A DNA stretch of 64,000 nt. Origin: Elusimicrobia bacterium GWD2_63_28 (GTDB lineage: Bacteria > Elusimicrobiota > Elusimicrobia > Elusimicrobiales > UBA9959). The position numbers were made by a program, and so were the translations under genes. The notes below the pieces were generated by a model. That model searched no databases. It had not been told where the DNA came from and saw only the letters and a list, made by a program, of their open reading frames with translations. The stretch spans positions 35,404 through 99,403 of the forward strand of contig MGUI01000070.1 in the NCBI GenBank assembly GCA_001799895.1, given 5' to 3'. Of this stretch, positions 16,411-25,807 are shown piece after piece. Position 1 is the first letter of the stretch. Every line of letters starts with the position of its first letter.

Positions 16411-17250
16411 ATGAAGACAGGCGCCATAATACAGGCCAGGATGACCTCCACCCGGCTGCCGGGCAAGGTGGCTAAAGAGCTGCCCTACGGCAGCGGGATC
16501 ACCGTGCTGGAGCAGGTGGCGCGCCGCCTGGGCCGCTGCCGGGCCGTGGACCAGGTTATAGTGGCGGCCACTACCGACAAGGCGGACGCCCCGCTGGGCC
16601 GCCTGGCCGCCAAGGCCGGGGCGCAGTTCTTCAGGGGGTCCAAAGAGGACGTGCTGGAGCGCTACTACAAGGCCGCGCTGAAATTTAAGCTGGACACGGT
16701 AGTGCGCATCACCAGCGACTGCCCCTGCGTGGACCCCGCGCTGGTGGACGACCTGGTGGCGGTGCACCGGCAGGCCGGGGCGGACTATACCGCCAACGTG
16801 GTGCGGCTGACCTTTCCCGACGGCTTCGACGCGGAAGTGTTCAGCTTTGCCGCGCTGAAGGCCGCGCACGAGCAGGCGCGAGACAAGGCCGACCGCGAGC
16901 ACGTTACCTCCTACCTGCGGTCGCACGCCGAGCTCTTCAAGGTGGTTTCGGCGGAGGCCCCGGCGGGCAGCCGGCGGCCGGACCTGCGCGTTACCCTGGA
17001 CACCGCCGAGGATTACCTGCTGCTCTGCGCCGTCTACGACAATTTATACGCCCCCGGCAGGCCCTTCGGCCTGGGGGAAGTGCTGCGGCTCTTCGCGGCT
17101 AAGCCCTGGCTGGAAGAGATAAACCGGCGCAGCCTGGCGAAGAAGAAATTCGCCAGCAGGCGGGAAGAATTCAGGCGGGCCGTGGAACTGCTGGAGCTGC
17201 AGGAGCTGGGCCAGGCGGCCGCCGCGCTGAAAAAACTTATTAAAAAATGA
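16411..17250 (+). CDS. pseF: SpsF/PseF-type cytidylyltransferase
   Basis: 279 residues. GAIIQARMTSTRLPGKVAKEL is the nucleotidyltransferase loop of the SpsF (COG1861) family; RITSDCPCVDPALVDDLV is the metal-binding region. In pseudaminate clusters this enzyme activates the nonulosonic acid with CTP. The extra C-terminal helix (residues about 235-279, rich in Arg, Glu and Leu) is not part of the catalytic fold. It starts one base after the PseC stop and overlaps PseG-PseH by four bases. Confidence 0.85.
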   Translation: MKTGAIIQARMTSTRLPGKVAKELPYGSGITVLEQVARRLGRCRAVDQVIVAATTDKADAPLGRLAAKAGAQFFRGSKEDVLERYYKAALKFKLDTVVRITSDCPCVDPALVDDLVAVHRQAGADYTANVVRLTFPDGFDAEVFSFAALKAAHEQARDKADREHVTSYLRSHAELFKVVSAEAPAGSRRPDLRVTLDTAEDYLLLCAVYDNLYAPGRPFGLGEVLRLFAAKPWLEEINRRSLAKKKFASRREEFRRAVELLELQELGQAAAALKKLIKK

Positions 17251-18641
17251 AAGTGCTGATATTCACCGAGGGCGGGGGCAAAAGCGGCTTCGGGCACGTT
17301 ACCCGGTGCCTGTCTCTCTACCGCGCCTTCCGCGCCGCAGGCGCCGACGCCGAGATAGTGCTGGACGGCGACGCCGCCGCGGCCGGCCTGCTGCGCGGGG
17401 CCAGGCACAGGCTAATGGCCTGGCGCGGGCCGCGCGGGCTGGCCGCCCTGCTGGGCGGCGACATAGCCGTGGTGGACTCCTACAAGGCGCCCTTGAACTT
17501 TTACCGCCAGGCCGCCGCCCGGGCGCGGCTGCTGGTCAGCCTGGACGATTGCAAGCGCCTGCGCTACCCGGCCGGGCTGGTGGTGAACGGCGCCGTGGCC
17601 GCCGCGCGGCTGCGCTATCCGCGCGCGGCCGGCGTGGACTACCTGCTGGGCGCGCGCTATACGCCGCTGAGGCCTGAATTTAAAACCTGCCCTCGCCGCG
17701 CACAGCCCGCGAAGCTGCGGCGGGTGCTGATAACCTTCGGCGGGGCCGATACCGCGGGACTGGCCGGCAGGCTGGGAGAGTTCCTGCGCAAGACTACGGA
17801 TCTCAGGATAGAGACGCCCCGGGCCGGGCGCAGGCTGGGCGCCGCGGCCGTAAAGCGCGCCATGCTGCGCGCCGACGCCTGCGTGACGGCCTGCGGCCAG
17901 ACCACCTACGAACTGGCCGCCTGCGGCACGCCGCAGATAGGGGTGGGCTTCGCCGAGAACCAGCGGCTCAATATAGAAGGCTGGAAAGCCCTGAGGGTGA
18001 TGAACTTTGCGGGCTGGAAGGGCGAGGCGGGGTTATTTGACCGCATAGCCGCGCTGCTGGCCGGCCTTACGAAGGCCGAGCGTACAGCCATGGCGGCGCG
18101 GGGGCGCGCGGCCTCCGACGGGCAGGGCGCGGGCCGCGTGGCCGCCGCCGCGCTGGCCCGGGCGGCGCAGCCCCCGGTTTTTAAATTGCGCCGCGCCGCT
18201 CTCAGCGACAGCCGGGCTATCTTCGAACTTTCCAATTCCCCGGCGGTGCGGGCTAACTCCATCAATACCGGGAAGATAGAATGGGCGGGCCATAAAAGCT
18301 GGTTCGCCGCGAAGCTGAAAAATCCCGGCTACCTGTTCCTGGTGGCCGAGGCCGGCGGGAAATTCGCGGGTCAACTGCGCTATGAGGCGGAGGGGAAAGA
18401 AGCCCTGGTAAGCGTGAGCATAGCGGAGAGTTTCCGGGGTCGCGGGCTGGCCGCGCCGCTGCTGGCAGCCGGCAGCCGGGAATTGTTTGCCGCCTTCCCG
18501 GGTGTAAAAAAGATAAACGCCTACATCCGCCCCGCGAACAAACCCTCGGCGCGGGCCTTTGAAAAAGCCGGCTACAAATTCGAGAGAACGATTTTAATGA
18601 ATAAGGTCAGGCTGGGGAAATATGCCGCGAAAAGAAAATAA
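17247..18641 (+). CDS. PseG-PseH fusion: UDP-sugar hydrolase plus N-acetyltransferase
   Basis: 464 residues with two domains. Residues 1-300 are PseG (FTEGGGKSGFGHVTRCLSL, the GxGH site; later ITFGGADTAG and TACGQTTYELAACGTPQIGV), which removes UDP from the diacetamido-trideoxy-altrose precursor. From residue 310 there is a GNAT domain (FKLRRAALSDSRAIFELSN, then SIAESFRGRGLAAPLL, the acetyl-CoA loop, and NKPSARAFEKAGY) matching PseH, the 4-N-acetyltransferase. The two are usually separate proteins. Fusion joins the acetylation and hydrolysis steps, which are consecutive in the pathway. Confidence 0.88.
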   Translation: MKVLIFTEGGGKSGFGHVTRCLSLYRAFRAAGADAEIVLDGDAAAAGLLRGARHRLMAWRGPRGLAALLGGDIAVVDSYKAPLNFYRQAAARARLLVSLDDCKRLRYPAGLVVNGAVAAARLRYPRAAGVDYLLGARYTPLRPEFKTCPRRAQPAKLRRVLITFGGADTAGLAGRLGEFLRKTTDLRIETPRAGRRLGAAAVKRAMLRADACVTACGQTTYELAACGTPQIGVGFAENQRLNIEGWKALRVMNFAGWKGEAGLFDRIAALLAGLTKAERTAMAARGRAASDGQGAGRVAAAALARAAQPPVFKLRRAALSDSRAIFELSNSPAVRANSINTGKIEWAGHKSWFAAKLKNPGYLFLVAEAGGKFAGQLRYEAEGKEALVSVSIAESFRGRGLAAPLLAAGSRELFAAFPGVKKINAYIRPANKPSARAFEKAGYKFERTILMNKVRLGKYAAKRK

Positions 18642-19692
18642 ACCGACGCTGAAGATAGGCGGCCGGGCCGTCGGGGGAGAAGCCCCGGCGTTCATCATAG
18701 CCGAGCTGTCGGCCAACCACGGGCAAAAGCTGGAGACGGCGCTGAAGTCCGTGCGCGCCGCCGCGAAGGCGGGGGCCGACGCGATAAAGATCCAGACCTA
18801 CACCGCCGACACGCTGACGATAGAATCTAAGAAAAAGTATTTCCGGATAAACCAGGGCACGCTGTGGGACGGCCGCACGCTCTATGACCTTTACAAAGAG
18901 GCCTATACCCCCTGGGAGTGGCATTACAAGCTGAAGAAGGCCGCCGCCGACGAGGGGCTGGTGTTTTTCTCCACGCCTTTTGACAAAAGCGCCGCCGATT
19001 TCCTGGAGGAGCTGGGCGTGCCGTGCTACAAAGTGGCCTCTTTCGAACTCAACGACCTGCCGCTGGTTGAATATATCGCCGCCAAGGGCAAGCCGGTCAT
19101 TATGTCCACGGGGATTTCGACGCTGCCGGAGATCTCGGAGGCCGTGGCGGCCTGCCGCAAGGCGAAGAACGGGAGCGTGGCCCTGTTGAAGTGCACCTCG
19201 TCGTACCCGGCGCCTTACTCTGAAATGAATCTGCGCACCATGCCGGACCTCGGCGCGCGCTTCGGCTGCGTGGCCGGGCTTTCAGACCATTCGGAGGGCA
19301 TTACCGCCCCGGTGGCCGCCGCGGCGCTGGGCGCGAAGATCATAGAGAAACATTTTATCCTGGACCGCAAAGTGGGCGGGCCCGACGCGGCCTTCTCGCT
19401 GGAGGCGGGGGACTTTGCCGCTATGGTGAAGGCCGTGCGCCAGGCGGAGGAAAGCCTGGGCACGGTCACCTACGACCTGTCACCGGCGACGAAGCGCAGC
19501 CGCAAATTCTCGCGGTCGCTGTTTGCCGTGACCGATATCAAGAAGGGAGCGGCGTTCACCGAGGCGAACGTGCGCTCGATACGCCCCGCCGACGGGCTGC
19601 CGCCCAAGTACCTGCCGAAGGTGCTGCGCGGACGGGCCGCGGTCGACATAGAGAGAGGGACCCCGCTGAAATGGGCGCACCTGAAAAAATAA
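18622..19692 (+). CDS. pseI: Pseudaminic acid synthase
   Basis: 356 residues. The TIM barrel NeuB-like domain shows FIIAELSANHGQKLETA, DAIKIQTYTADTLTI, LYDLYKEAYTPWEWH (typical of PseI rather than NeuB/LegI) and EKHFILDRKVGGPDAAFS. A C-terminal antifreeze-like SAF domain starts near 290 (SRSLFAVTDIKKGAAFTEANV). It condenses the PseG product with phosphoenolpyruvate. It overlaps PseG-PseH by 20 bases; the alternative starts are further inside. Confidence 0.92.
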   Translation: MPRKENKPTLKIGGRAVGGEAPAFIIAELSANHGQKLETALKSVRAAAKAGADAIKIQTYTADTLTIESKKKYFRINQGTLWDGRTLYDLYKEAYTPWEWHYKLKKAAADEGLVFFSTPFDKSAADFLEELGVPCYKVASFELNDLPLVEYIAAKGKPVIMSTGISTLPEISEAVAACRKAKNGSVALLKCTSSYPAPYSEMNLRTMPDLGARFGCVAGLSDHSEGITAPVAAAALGAKIIEKHFILDRKVGGPDAAFSLEAGDFAAMVKAVRQAEESLGTVTYDLSPATKRSRKFSRSLFAVTDIKKGAAFTEANVRSIRPADGLPPKYLPKVLRGRAAVDIERGTPLKWAHLKK

Positions 19693-20558
19693 AGAAACTG
19701 GCACTCGGCACGGCGCAGTTCGGCCTGGCCTACGGAGTGTCCAACAAGCGGGGCCTGGTGCCCGCGCCCGAGGTGCTGGACATTTTAAAGCTGGCCGCGG
19801 CCGCCGGTGTGGACCTGCTGGACACGGCGCAGGCCTACGGCGGCAGCGAGGCCGCCATCGGCGCTTACCTGAAGACCTCGCCGGGCGCCTTCCGCGTGGT
19901 CACCAAGCTCAAGGACGTGCCCGGCGCGGAGGCTACTGCGGCCCTGCGCACTTCGGCGGACCGCGCCGGCGTCGGCCGCTTCTACGGCACGCTGCTGCAT
20001 TCCTACGACGAGCACCTGGCGCATCCGGACCGCTACGAGGGCCTGCTGGAGTGCCGCCGGAGCGGCCTGACGCAGAAGACCGGCTTCTCGCTGTACCACC
20101 CGGAGCAGGCCGCGCGGCTGCTGGCCGCCCAGATCGATTTCGATTTAGTGCAGGTGCCTTACAGCCTGCTGGACAGGCGTTTCGAGCGCGTTTTTCCTGC
20201 GCTGAAGGCCGCGGGCGTGGAGATACACGTGCGCTCGGTGTTCTTGCAGGGCCTGCTGCTGATGAACGCGACCTCCATCCCCGAGGGCCTGCGGCGGGCG
20301 GCCCCGAAGGTGGAATTGATCCGCGCCTACGCCGCCGTACACGGCTGGACGGCGGCCGCGGTCTGCGCCGGCTTCGCGCTGGCCAACCCCTTGGTGGACC
20401 GGGTGGTGATAGGCGTGGACGGCCTGCCGGCGCTGAAAGACAATTTAGAGGGACTGGGGGCGCTCCCGGGCGGGGACCTACCCGGCCTGCAGGCCGCGCT
20501 GGGCGGCCTGGCCGAAACCGACGAAGATCTGATACTGCCGCAGAACTGGAAGAAATAG
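19671..20558 (+). CDS. Aldo/keto reductase family protein
   Basis: 295 residues. The AKR barrel is recognisable: LALGTAQFGLAYGVSN, DLLDTAQAYGGSE (the catalytic Asp and Tyr), TLLHSYDEHL (the usual His), FDLVQVPYSLLDRR and the C-terminal NADPH site with VVIGVDGL. Such AKRs recur in nonulosonic-acid and surface-sugar clusters but the substrate is rarely known. It overlaps PseI by 22 bases and precedes a class III aminotransferase; the pair could oxidise and then aminate a sugar or alcohol carrier. Confidence 0.85.
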   Translation: MGAPEKIKKLALGTAQFGLAYGVSNKRGLVPAPEVLDILKLAAAAGVDLLDTAQAYGGSEAAIGAYLKTSPGAFRVVTKLKDVPGAEATAALRTSADRAGVGRFYGTLLHSYDEHLAHPDRYEGLLECRRSGLTQKTGFSLYHPEQAARLLAAQIDFDLVQVPYSLLDRRFERVFPALKAAGVEIHVRSVFLQGLLLMNATSIPEGLRRAAPKVELIRAYAAVHGWTAAAVCAGFALANPLVDRVVIGVDGLPALKDNLEGLGALPGGDLPGLQAALGGLAETDEDLILPQNWKK

Positions 20559-20568
20559 CGAGGAAACC

Positions 20569-21888
20569 ATGATAACCAACTTTGAGAAGTCCGACAAAAT
20601 GATAGCGCGCGCCCAGGAACTGATCCCGGGCGGCGGGCATACCTACAGCAAGGGCCTGGACCAGTCGCCCAAGCTGGGGCCGAAGCTCATAGAGCGCGGT
20701 AAGGGTTGTTATGTGTGGGACGTCGACGGGAATAAGTATCTGGACTGGGCCATGGGCCTGACCGCAGTGAACCTGGGCCACGCCTACAAGCCGGTGCTGG
20801 ACGCCGTGCGCGCCGAGCTGCTGAAGGGCAGCAACTTCCAGTGCCCCTCGCCGATAGAGAGCGAGCTGGCCGAGTATTTCATCAGCCAGGTGCCGGGCGC
20901 CGAGATGGTGAAGTTCGCCAAGAACGGCTCGACGGTGACGACGGCCGCGCTGAAACTGGCGCGCGCCTACACCGGCCGCAAGTACATAGCCTACTGCTCC
21001 GACCACGGCTTCTTCTCCTACGACGACTGGTACATAGGCAAGAAACCCAATAACGCCGGCGTGCCGCAGGAAGTGGCGGACCTGTCCCTGACCTTCCGCT
21101 ATAACGACATCAAGTCCGTAGAAGAGCTGTTCGCCAAGTACCCGGGGCAGATAGCCGGGGTGATACTGGAGCCGATGGAGTTCGACTACCCGCAGGACAA
21201 TTTCCTGCACCAGCTGCGCGACCTCTGCAAAAAGAACGGCACGGTATTCATCCTCGACGAGATGATCACCGGCTTCCGGCTGGGCTACCCGGGCGCGCAC
21301 GCCGCGCTGGGCGTGCAGGCCGACCTGACCACCTGGGGCAAGGGCGTGGCCAACGGCTTCTCCTGCTGCATGCTGGCCGGCCGGAAAGACATCATGAACC
21401 TGGGCGGCATCAACCACGACAAAGAGCGCGTGTTCCTGATCTCCACCACGCACGGCGCCGAGACCCATTCCCTGGCGGCCGCGATGGCCACCATCAAGGC
21501 CGTCAAAGAGAATAACCTGGTCGAGCGCAATATAAAGATGGGCGAGGCGCTGCGCAAAGGGCTGGAGGACGGCATAAAGGCCGCAGGCCTCTCCGAGTAC
21601 CTGACCGTGAAGGGCCACCCGTGCTGGCTGCTGATGCAGTTCCGCGACGCGAAGAAGGAATTCAGCGACGGCTTTAAGACGCTGGTGATGCAGGAGGCGG
21701 TGAAGCACGGCTTGCTCTTCCGCGGCACCTTTGTGTTCAGCCTTGCGCACGGCGGGAAAGAGCTGCAGAAGACGATACGCATCTTCCGGAAGATCTTCAA
21801 GACTTACAAAGCGGCGATAAAGGCCGGCGGCTACGAGGGCTTTCTCGTCGGGGAACCGGTGAAGCCGGTGTTCAGGAAATTCAATTAA
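20569..21888 (+). CDS. Class III aminotransferase (glutamate-1-semialdehyde aminomutase-like)
   Basis: 439 residues. GGGHTYSKGLDQSP and FAKNGSTVTTAALKLARAYTGR are the phosphate-binding parts, FILDEMITGFRLG holds the pyridine-nitrogen Asp, and TTWGKGVANGFS carries the PLP lysine K258. Members located in glycan loci are not heme enzymes; they aminate or move an amino group on a sugar or linker. It lies directly after an aldo/keto reductase and overlaps the next gene by one base. Confidence 0.88.
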   Translation: MITNFEKSDKMIARAQELIPGGGHTYSKGLDQSPKLGPKLIERGKGCYVWDVDGNKYLDWAMGLTAVNLGHAYKPVLDAVRAELLKGSNFQCPSPIESELAEYFISQVPGAEMVKFAKNGSTVTTAALKLARAYTGRKYIAYCSDHGFFSYDDWYIGKKPNNAGVPQEVADLSLTFRYNDIKSVEELFAKYPGQIAGVILEPMEFDYPQDNFLHQLRDLCKKNGTVFILDEMITGFRLGYPGAHAALGVQADLTTWGKGVANGFSCCMLAGRKDIMNLGGINHDKERVFLISTTHGAETHSLAAAMATIKAVKENNLVERNIKMGEALRKGLEDGIKAAGLSEYLTVKGHPCWLLMQFRDAKKEFSDGFKTLVMQEAVKHGLLFRGTFVFSLAHGGKELQKTIRIFRKIFKTYKAAIKAGGYEGFLVGEPVKPVFRKFN

Positions 21889-23168
21889 TGGAAAACTTCT
21901 ATCTGCCGCGCTGGCTGAAGGAAGAGGGCGGCCTGGACCCGGAGACCGTAGACGCGCTGAAGTACGAGCTGGACAAGCGCATTTACTACTACGGGGCGCA
22001 GTTCGCCTATCCGCAGGAGCGCACCTACCTGGAGCGCAGGTACCGCGGCCTCAAGACGCTGGTGCGCGGCGCGGCCGCGAGACTAAAGCCTTTCCGGAAG
22101 GGGGGGCGGGCCGCACTGCGCCGGGTTTCTTCCAACGCTTATTTCAACCTCAATACCGAACTGGAGGCGGCCGGCTTCGCCGCCGAGGGCGCGCCGTGGA
22201 CGCTGTCGCGCGCTGAACTGGGCGACGAGAAACTTTCCCGGCAGATAGACTACCTCAAGAAGGCCTTCGAACTGGCCGATTTCAGGACGCTGGTGAGCCC
22301 GGCCTTCCTGGAGCGGGTCCGGGCTTTCAAGGCCGCGCTCATGGAGTTCTACCGCCGCCGGAACTATGCGGCGCTGGTGGTCCCCTTCGACATGCCCTTC
22401 TTCGAACGCTGCGCCATCGCGGCATTCCGCGAGCTGGGGCGCCCGTCGTTCGTAGCGCTGCACGGCCTGCCGGGCCGCTACAACGCCGTGGACGACAACC
22501 GCGCCGATTACCTGCTGGTCTGGGGCGACAGGATAAAGGAGCTTTACGTTAAAGCCGGCGTCAGGCCGGAGAAGATCTTCGTGACCGGGCGGCCTGGCTT
22601 CGCCGCGCCGCCGCCAGCGGCGCCGCGATTAACGGCGGAAGACGTGCTGGTGATCTCGAAGTCCATGAACGGCTCGCAGCACAGCGGCGAGGAGATACTG
22701 ACCGACCGCGGCAACCTGCCGCTTTACCTCCTTTCGGTCCGCAAGGGCCTGGAGGCCGCCGGCGTTAAGCGGGCGCGGCTGCGCCTGCACCCGTCGGAAT
22801 CGGCGGCGTGGTATAAGAGTTTCCTGGGCGGCGACTTCTACATTTTTGACACGGAGCCGTTGGCGGCTTCGTTGAAGCGGGCCACGCTCGTAGTCGGGCC
22901 CACCTCCACCGTTTTTATAGAGGCGCTGATGGCCGGCGTGAGCTACCTGGTGTACGAGCCCGCCGTCGGCGGCCGCGACCTGACCAATTACCCGCTGGTG
23001 CCGCCCTTCGACGGCTCCGAGCCCGGCGCGCCGCGCGCCGGCACACCGGAAGAACTGGCGGAATTTATTGCCGCTGAAAAGACCGCCCTGCCGGCCGCGC
23101 TGGCGCCGTATCTGAAGACGCCGTTCGACCTGGGGCCGGCCCTGGCCGCCCTGAAAGGGGGCGCTTAA
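21888..23168 (+). CDS. Probable GT-B-type surface carbohydrate transferase
   Basis: 426 residues, not recognised with certainty. The C-terminal half (from about 190) looks like a GT-B/CDP-glycerol-transferase-like or polysialyltransferase-like fold: LLVWGDRIKELYVKAGVRPEKIFVTGRPGF, ARLRLHPSES, and VVGPTSTVFIEALMAGVSYLVYEP, the nucleotide-binding segment with a conserved Ser-Thr and Glu. The N-terminal part has few landmarks. It follows the pseudaminate genes, so it could transfer the CMP-nonulosonate, but this is inferred from position. Confidence 0.55.
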   Translation: MENFYLPRWLKEEGGLDPETVDALKYELDKRIYYYGAQFAYPQERTYLERRYRGLKTLVRGAAARLKPFRKGGRAALRRVSSNAYFNLNTELEAAGFAAEGAPWTLSRAELGDEKLSRQIDYLKKAFELADFRTLVSPAFLERVRAFKAALMEFYRRRNYAALVVPFDMPFFERCAIAAFRELGRPSFVALHGLPGRYNAVDDNRADYLLVWGDRIKELYVKAGVRPEKIFVTGRPGFAAPPPAAPRLTAEDVLVISKSMNGSQHSGEEILTDRGNLPLYLLSVRKGLEAAGVKRARLRLHPSESAAWYKSFLGGDFYIFDTEPLAASLKRATLVVGPTSTVFIEALMAGVSYLVYEPAVGGRDLTNYPLVPPFDGSEPGAPRAGTPEELAEFIAAEKTALPAALAPYLKTPFDLGPALAALKGGA

Positions 23169-23176
23169 CAGCCCCG

Positions 23177-24709
23177 ATGCCCGCCTCCGTCAAGAAACGC
23201 TTCGCCGTGTCGTTCGCTTCGAACGCGCTGCGCGCGGGCCTGAGCTTCCTGGCCGGGCTCGTAGTGGCGCGCGGGCTGGGCCCCGGCGATTACGGGCGGC
23301 TGATGTTCCTGCTGGGCAGCTTCGTCTCCATCAAGTCGCTGCTGGACCTGGGCACTTCCAACGCTTTCTACACCTTCATTTCCCAGGCCAAAAGGCCGCT
23401 GCGCTATTACTCCTTCTACCTGCTGTGGCTGGCAGTTCAATTCCTTGTCACCGCCGCGGCGGTGGCGCTGCTGCTGCCGGACTCCGTCGTGCGCGGTATG
23501 TGGGTAGGCGAGGGCCGTGGCATCATCCTGCTGGCCTTCGCCGCCTCTTTCTTCCAGCAGCAGCTGTGGCAGACCGTAAACCAGATAGCCGAGGCCGCGC
23601 GCAAGACGGTGCGCGTGCAGGGGCTGAACCTGGCGATAGCGCTGACCTACCTGGCCGGCGTGTACCTGCTGACCCATTACGGCGCGCTCTCGGTGAAAAC
23701 GGTACTGCTGCTGCTGGCGCTGCAGTACCTGGCCGCCGTGCTGGCCGCCTTCCGGGTGCTGGGCCCCGCCGAGCCGGGCGCCGAAGAAGGGCACGAGACG
23801 CTGGGCGCGATGCTGAAGAAGTACCGCGACTACTGCGCGCCGCTGGCCGCGCTGTCGGCCGCGACCTTCCTCTATGATTTCGCCGACAAGTGGATGTTGC
23901 AGCGCTTTGGCGGCGCGATGCAGCAGGGCTTCTACCAGGTGGCTTACCAGTTCGCGGCTATCAGCGTGCTGGCTACCGCCTCAATACTCAATATTTTCTG
24001 GAAGGAAATAGCCGAGGCCCTTAAGCTCAAGAACATGGAACGCGTCGGGATGCTGTTCCGCAAAGTGTCCCGCGGGTTATACATGTTCGGCGCTATAGTG
24101 TCTGGCTTCCTGATCCCGTGGAGCCGCGAGATAGTGGCGGTGTTCCTGGGGCCCCAGTACGCCTCGGCCGCCGCCGTGCTGGGACTGATGTTCGTGTTCC
24201 CGCTGCACCAGTCGCTGGGGCAGATCGGCAGCACTATGCTGCTGGCGGCGGAGCGCACGCGGCTGTATTTGAGCATCTCCGTTACCATCATGATCGCCAA
24301 CTTCCCGGTGACCTACCTGCTGCTGGCGCAGCCCGGCGGTGCGCTGCCCGGCCTGGGGCTGGGCGCGATGGGTATGGCCTGCAAGATGGTGTTCCTGAAC
24401 ATGATAGCCGTGAACGTGATCTTCTGGCTGATAGCCAGGAGCTACGGCTGGAAATTCGACTGGTTCTGGCAGGCCGCCGGGCTGGGCCTGGCCCTGGCCG
24501 CCGGCGCGCTGGCCAAACTGGCCGCGGCGCAGGTCTTCGGCCCGCTGGAAGGAGGCGCCGGGCTTGAACTGCTGCCGCCTTTCCTGCTGGCCGGCGCGCT
24601 GTACCTGGCCGCTATGTATTTTTTGCTGCGCGCCATGCCTTGGCTGGCCGGGCTGGAAAAAGCCGAACTGGACGGCTATCTCCGCAAGCTGCGCCTGCCC
24701 CTGCCGTAA
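23177..24709 (+). CDS. wzx: Wzx-type oligosaccharide flippase
   Basis: 510 residues with about 14 hydrophobic segments, as expected for the MOP/Wzx exporters. The N-terminus RFAVSFASNALRAGLSFLAGLVVARGLGPGDYGRLMFLLG is the classic start of polysaccharide biosynthesis flippases. It translocates the lipid-linked repeat unit across the inner membrane. It is last in the operon that starts at gmd, eight bases after the preceding stop. A new AT-rich promoter region follows. Confidence 0.9.
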   Translation: MPASVKKRFAVSFASNALRAGLSFLAGLVVARGLGPGDYGRLMFLLGSFVSIKSLLDLGTSNAFYTFISQAKRPLRYYSFYLLWLAVQFLVTAAAVALLLPDSVVRGMWVGEGRGIILLAFAASFFQQQLWQTVNQIAEAARKTVRVQGLNLAIALTYLAGVYLLTHYGALSVKTVLLLLALQYLAAVLAAFRVLGPAEPGAEEGHETLGAMLKKYRDYCAPLAALSAATFLYDFADKWMLQRFGGAMQQGFYQVAYQFAAISVLATASILNIFWKEIAEALKLKNMERVGMLFRKVSRGLYMFGAIVSGFLIPWSREIVAVFLGPQYASAAAVLGLMFVFPLHQSLGQIGSTMLLAAERTRLYLSISVTIMIANFPVTYLLLAQPGGALPGLGLGAMGMACKMVFLNMIAVNVIFWLIARSYGWKFDWFWQAAGLGLALAAGALAKLAAAQVFGPLEGGAGLELLPPFLLAGALYLAAMYFLLRAMPWLAGLEKAELDGYLRKLRLPLP

Positions 24710-24719
24710 CCCTTCCCCA

Positions 24720-24760
24720 TTATTTGATAAAATATTTGTTATTTATAAGGCTGGGCGACC
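24720..24760 (+). promoter_or_regulatory. AT-rich promoter region of the LegB unit
   Basis: TATTTGATAAAATATTTGTTATTTATAAGG (24721-24750) is a sharp AT island between GC-rich genes. GATAAAAT and TATTTA are -10-like, and TTATTTATAAG also occurs just before rmlC at 3579. The leader to the ATG at 24801 is about 50 bases. Confidence 0.4.
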
Positions 24761-24800
24761 GGCCGGGGTCGTTTTGCAATATTTTGGGACAGGGGACAAC

Positions 24801-25799
24801 ATGAACCTTCGCGGTAAAAAAGTGCTGGTGACGGGCGCAGACGGCTTCATAGGCAGCCATCTCGTAGAGGAACTACTCGCAGAGGGCTGCCGCGTAAAGG
24901 CCTTCGTCTATTACAACTCTTTCAACTCCTGGGGCTGGCTGGACACCCTGCCCAAAGCCACCCGGGCCCGGCTGGAGGTTTTCGCCGGCGATATCCGCGA
25001 CCCCAACGGGGTGCGCCGGGCCGCCGAAGGCTGCGATGTAATCTTCCACCTGGCCGCGCTGATAGCCATACCGTTCTCGTACCATTCGCCCGACTCTTAC
25101 GTGGACACCAATATCAAGGGCACGCTGAACATCCTGCAGGCCGCGCGCGACCTGAAGACGAAGAAGGTGCTGGTCACCTCTACGTCGGAGGTTTACGGCA
25201 CCGCGCGCTACGTGCCCATAGACGAGGCGCACCCGTTCCAGGGCCAGTCGCCCTACAGCGCCACCAAGATAGGCGCGGACCGCCTGGCGGAATCTTTCTA
25301 CCGCAGCTTCAATTTGCCGGTCACCATTGTGCGGCCTTTCAACACCTTCGGCCCGCGGCAGTCGGCGCGCGCGGTGATCCCCACGATCATAACGCAGCTG
25401 CTCTGCGGCGAGAAGAAGCTGAAGCTGGGCGCGCTGGCCCCGACGCGCGATTTCGTCTACGTGAAAGACACGGCCAAGGGCTTCGCGGCCATAGCCAAGT
25501 GTGACAAGGCGGCCGGGCAGGAGATCAACATAGCCACCGGCAAGGAGATCTCCGTCGGCGACGTGGTGAAGAAGCTGATAGCCCTGATTAACCCGGCGGC
25601 GGTGCTGACGGCCGACAAGCAGCGCGTGCGCCCGGCCAAGTCCGAGGTGGAGCGCCTGCTGGGCGACAGCCGCAAGCTGCGCCGGCTGACCGGCTGGAAG
25701 CCGGGGCAGACCTTCGACCAGGGGCTGGCCGAGACCGTGGAGTGGTTCCGCCGCCCGGAGAACCTGGCGCGGTACAAGAGCGACATTTACAACCTGTAG
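24801..25799 (+). CDS. legB: LegB-type nucleotide-sugar 4,6-dehydratase
   Basis: 332 residues, extended SDR. VLVTGADGFIGSHLVEELLAEGCRVKAFVYYNSFNSWGWLDTLP is the hallmark of the LegB subfamily; TSTSEVYGTARYVPIDE and YSATKIGADRL give the active site. In legionaminic acid synthesis this enzyme makes the 4-keto-6-deoxy-GlcNAc nucleotide. No other dedicated legionaminate gene (LegC, LegG, LegI) is recognisable here. A nucleotidyltransferase follows, which fits a self-contained route to a 6-deoxy amino sugar. Confidence 0.85.
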   Translation: MNLRGKKVLVTGADGFIGSHLVEELLAEGCRVKAFVYYNSFNSWGWLDTLPKATRARLEVFAGDIRDPNGVRRAAEGCDVIFHLAALIAIPFSYHSPDSYVDTNIKGTLNILQAARDLKTKKVLVTSTSEVYGTARYVPIDEAHPFQGQSPYSATKIGADRLAESFYRSFNLPVTIVRPFNTFGPRQSARAVIPTIITQLLCGEKKLKLGALAPTRDFVYVKDTAKGFAAIAKCDKAAGQEINIATGKEISVGDVVKKLIALINPAAVLTADKQRVRPAKSEVERLLGDSRKLRRLTGWKPGQTFDQGLAETVEWFRRPENLARYKSDIYNL

Positions 25800-25807
25800 G
25801 AGAATCC

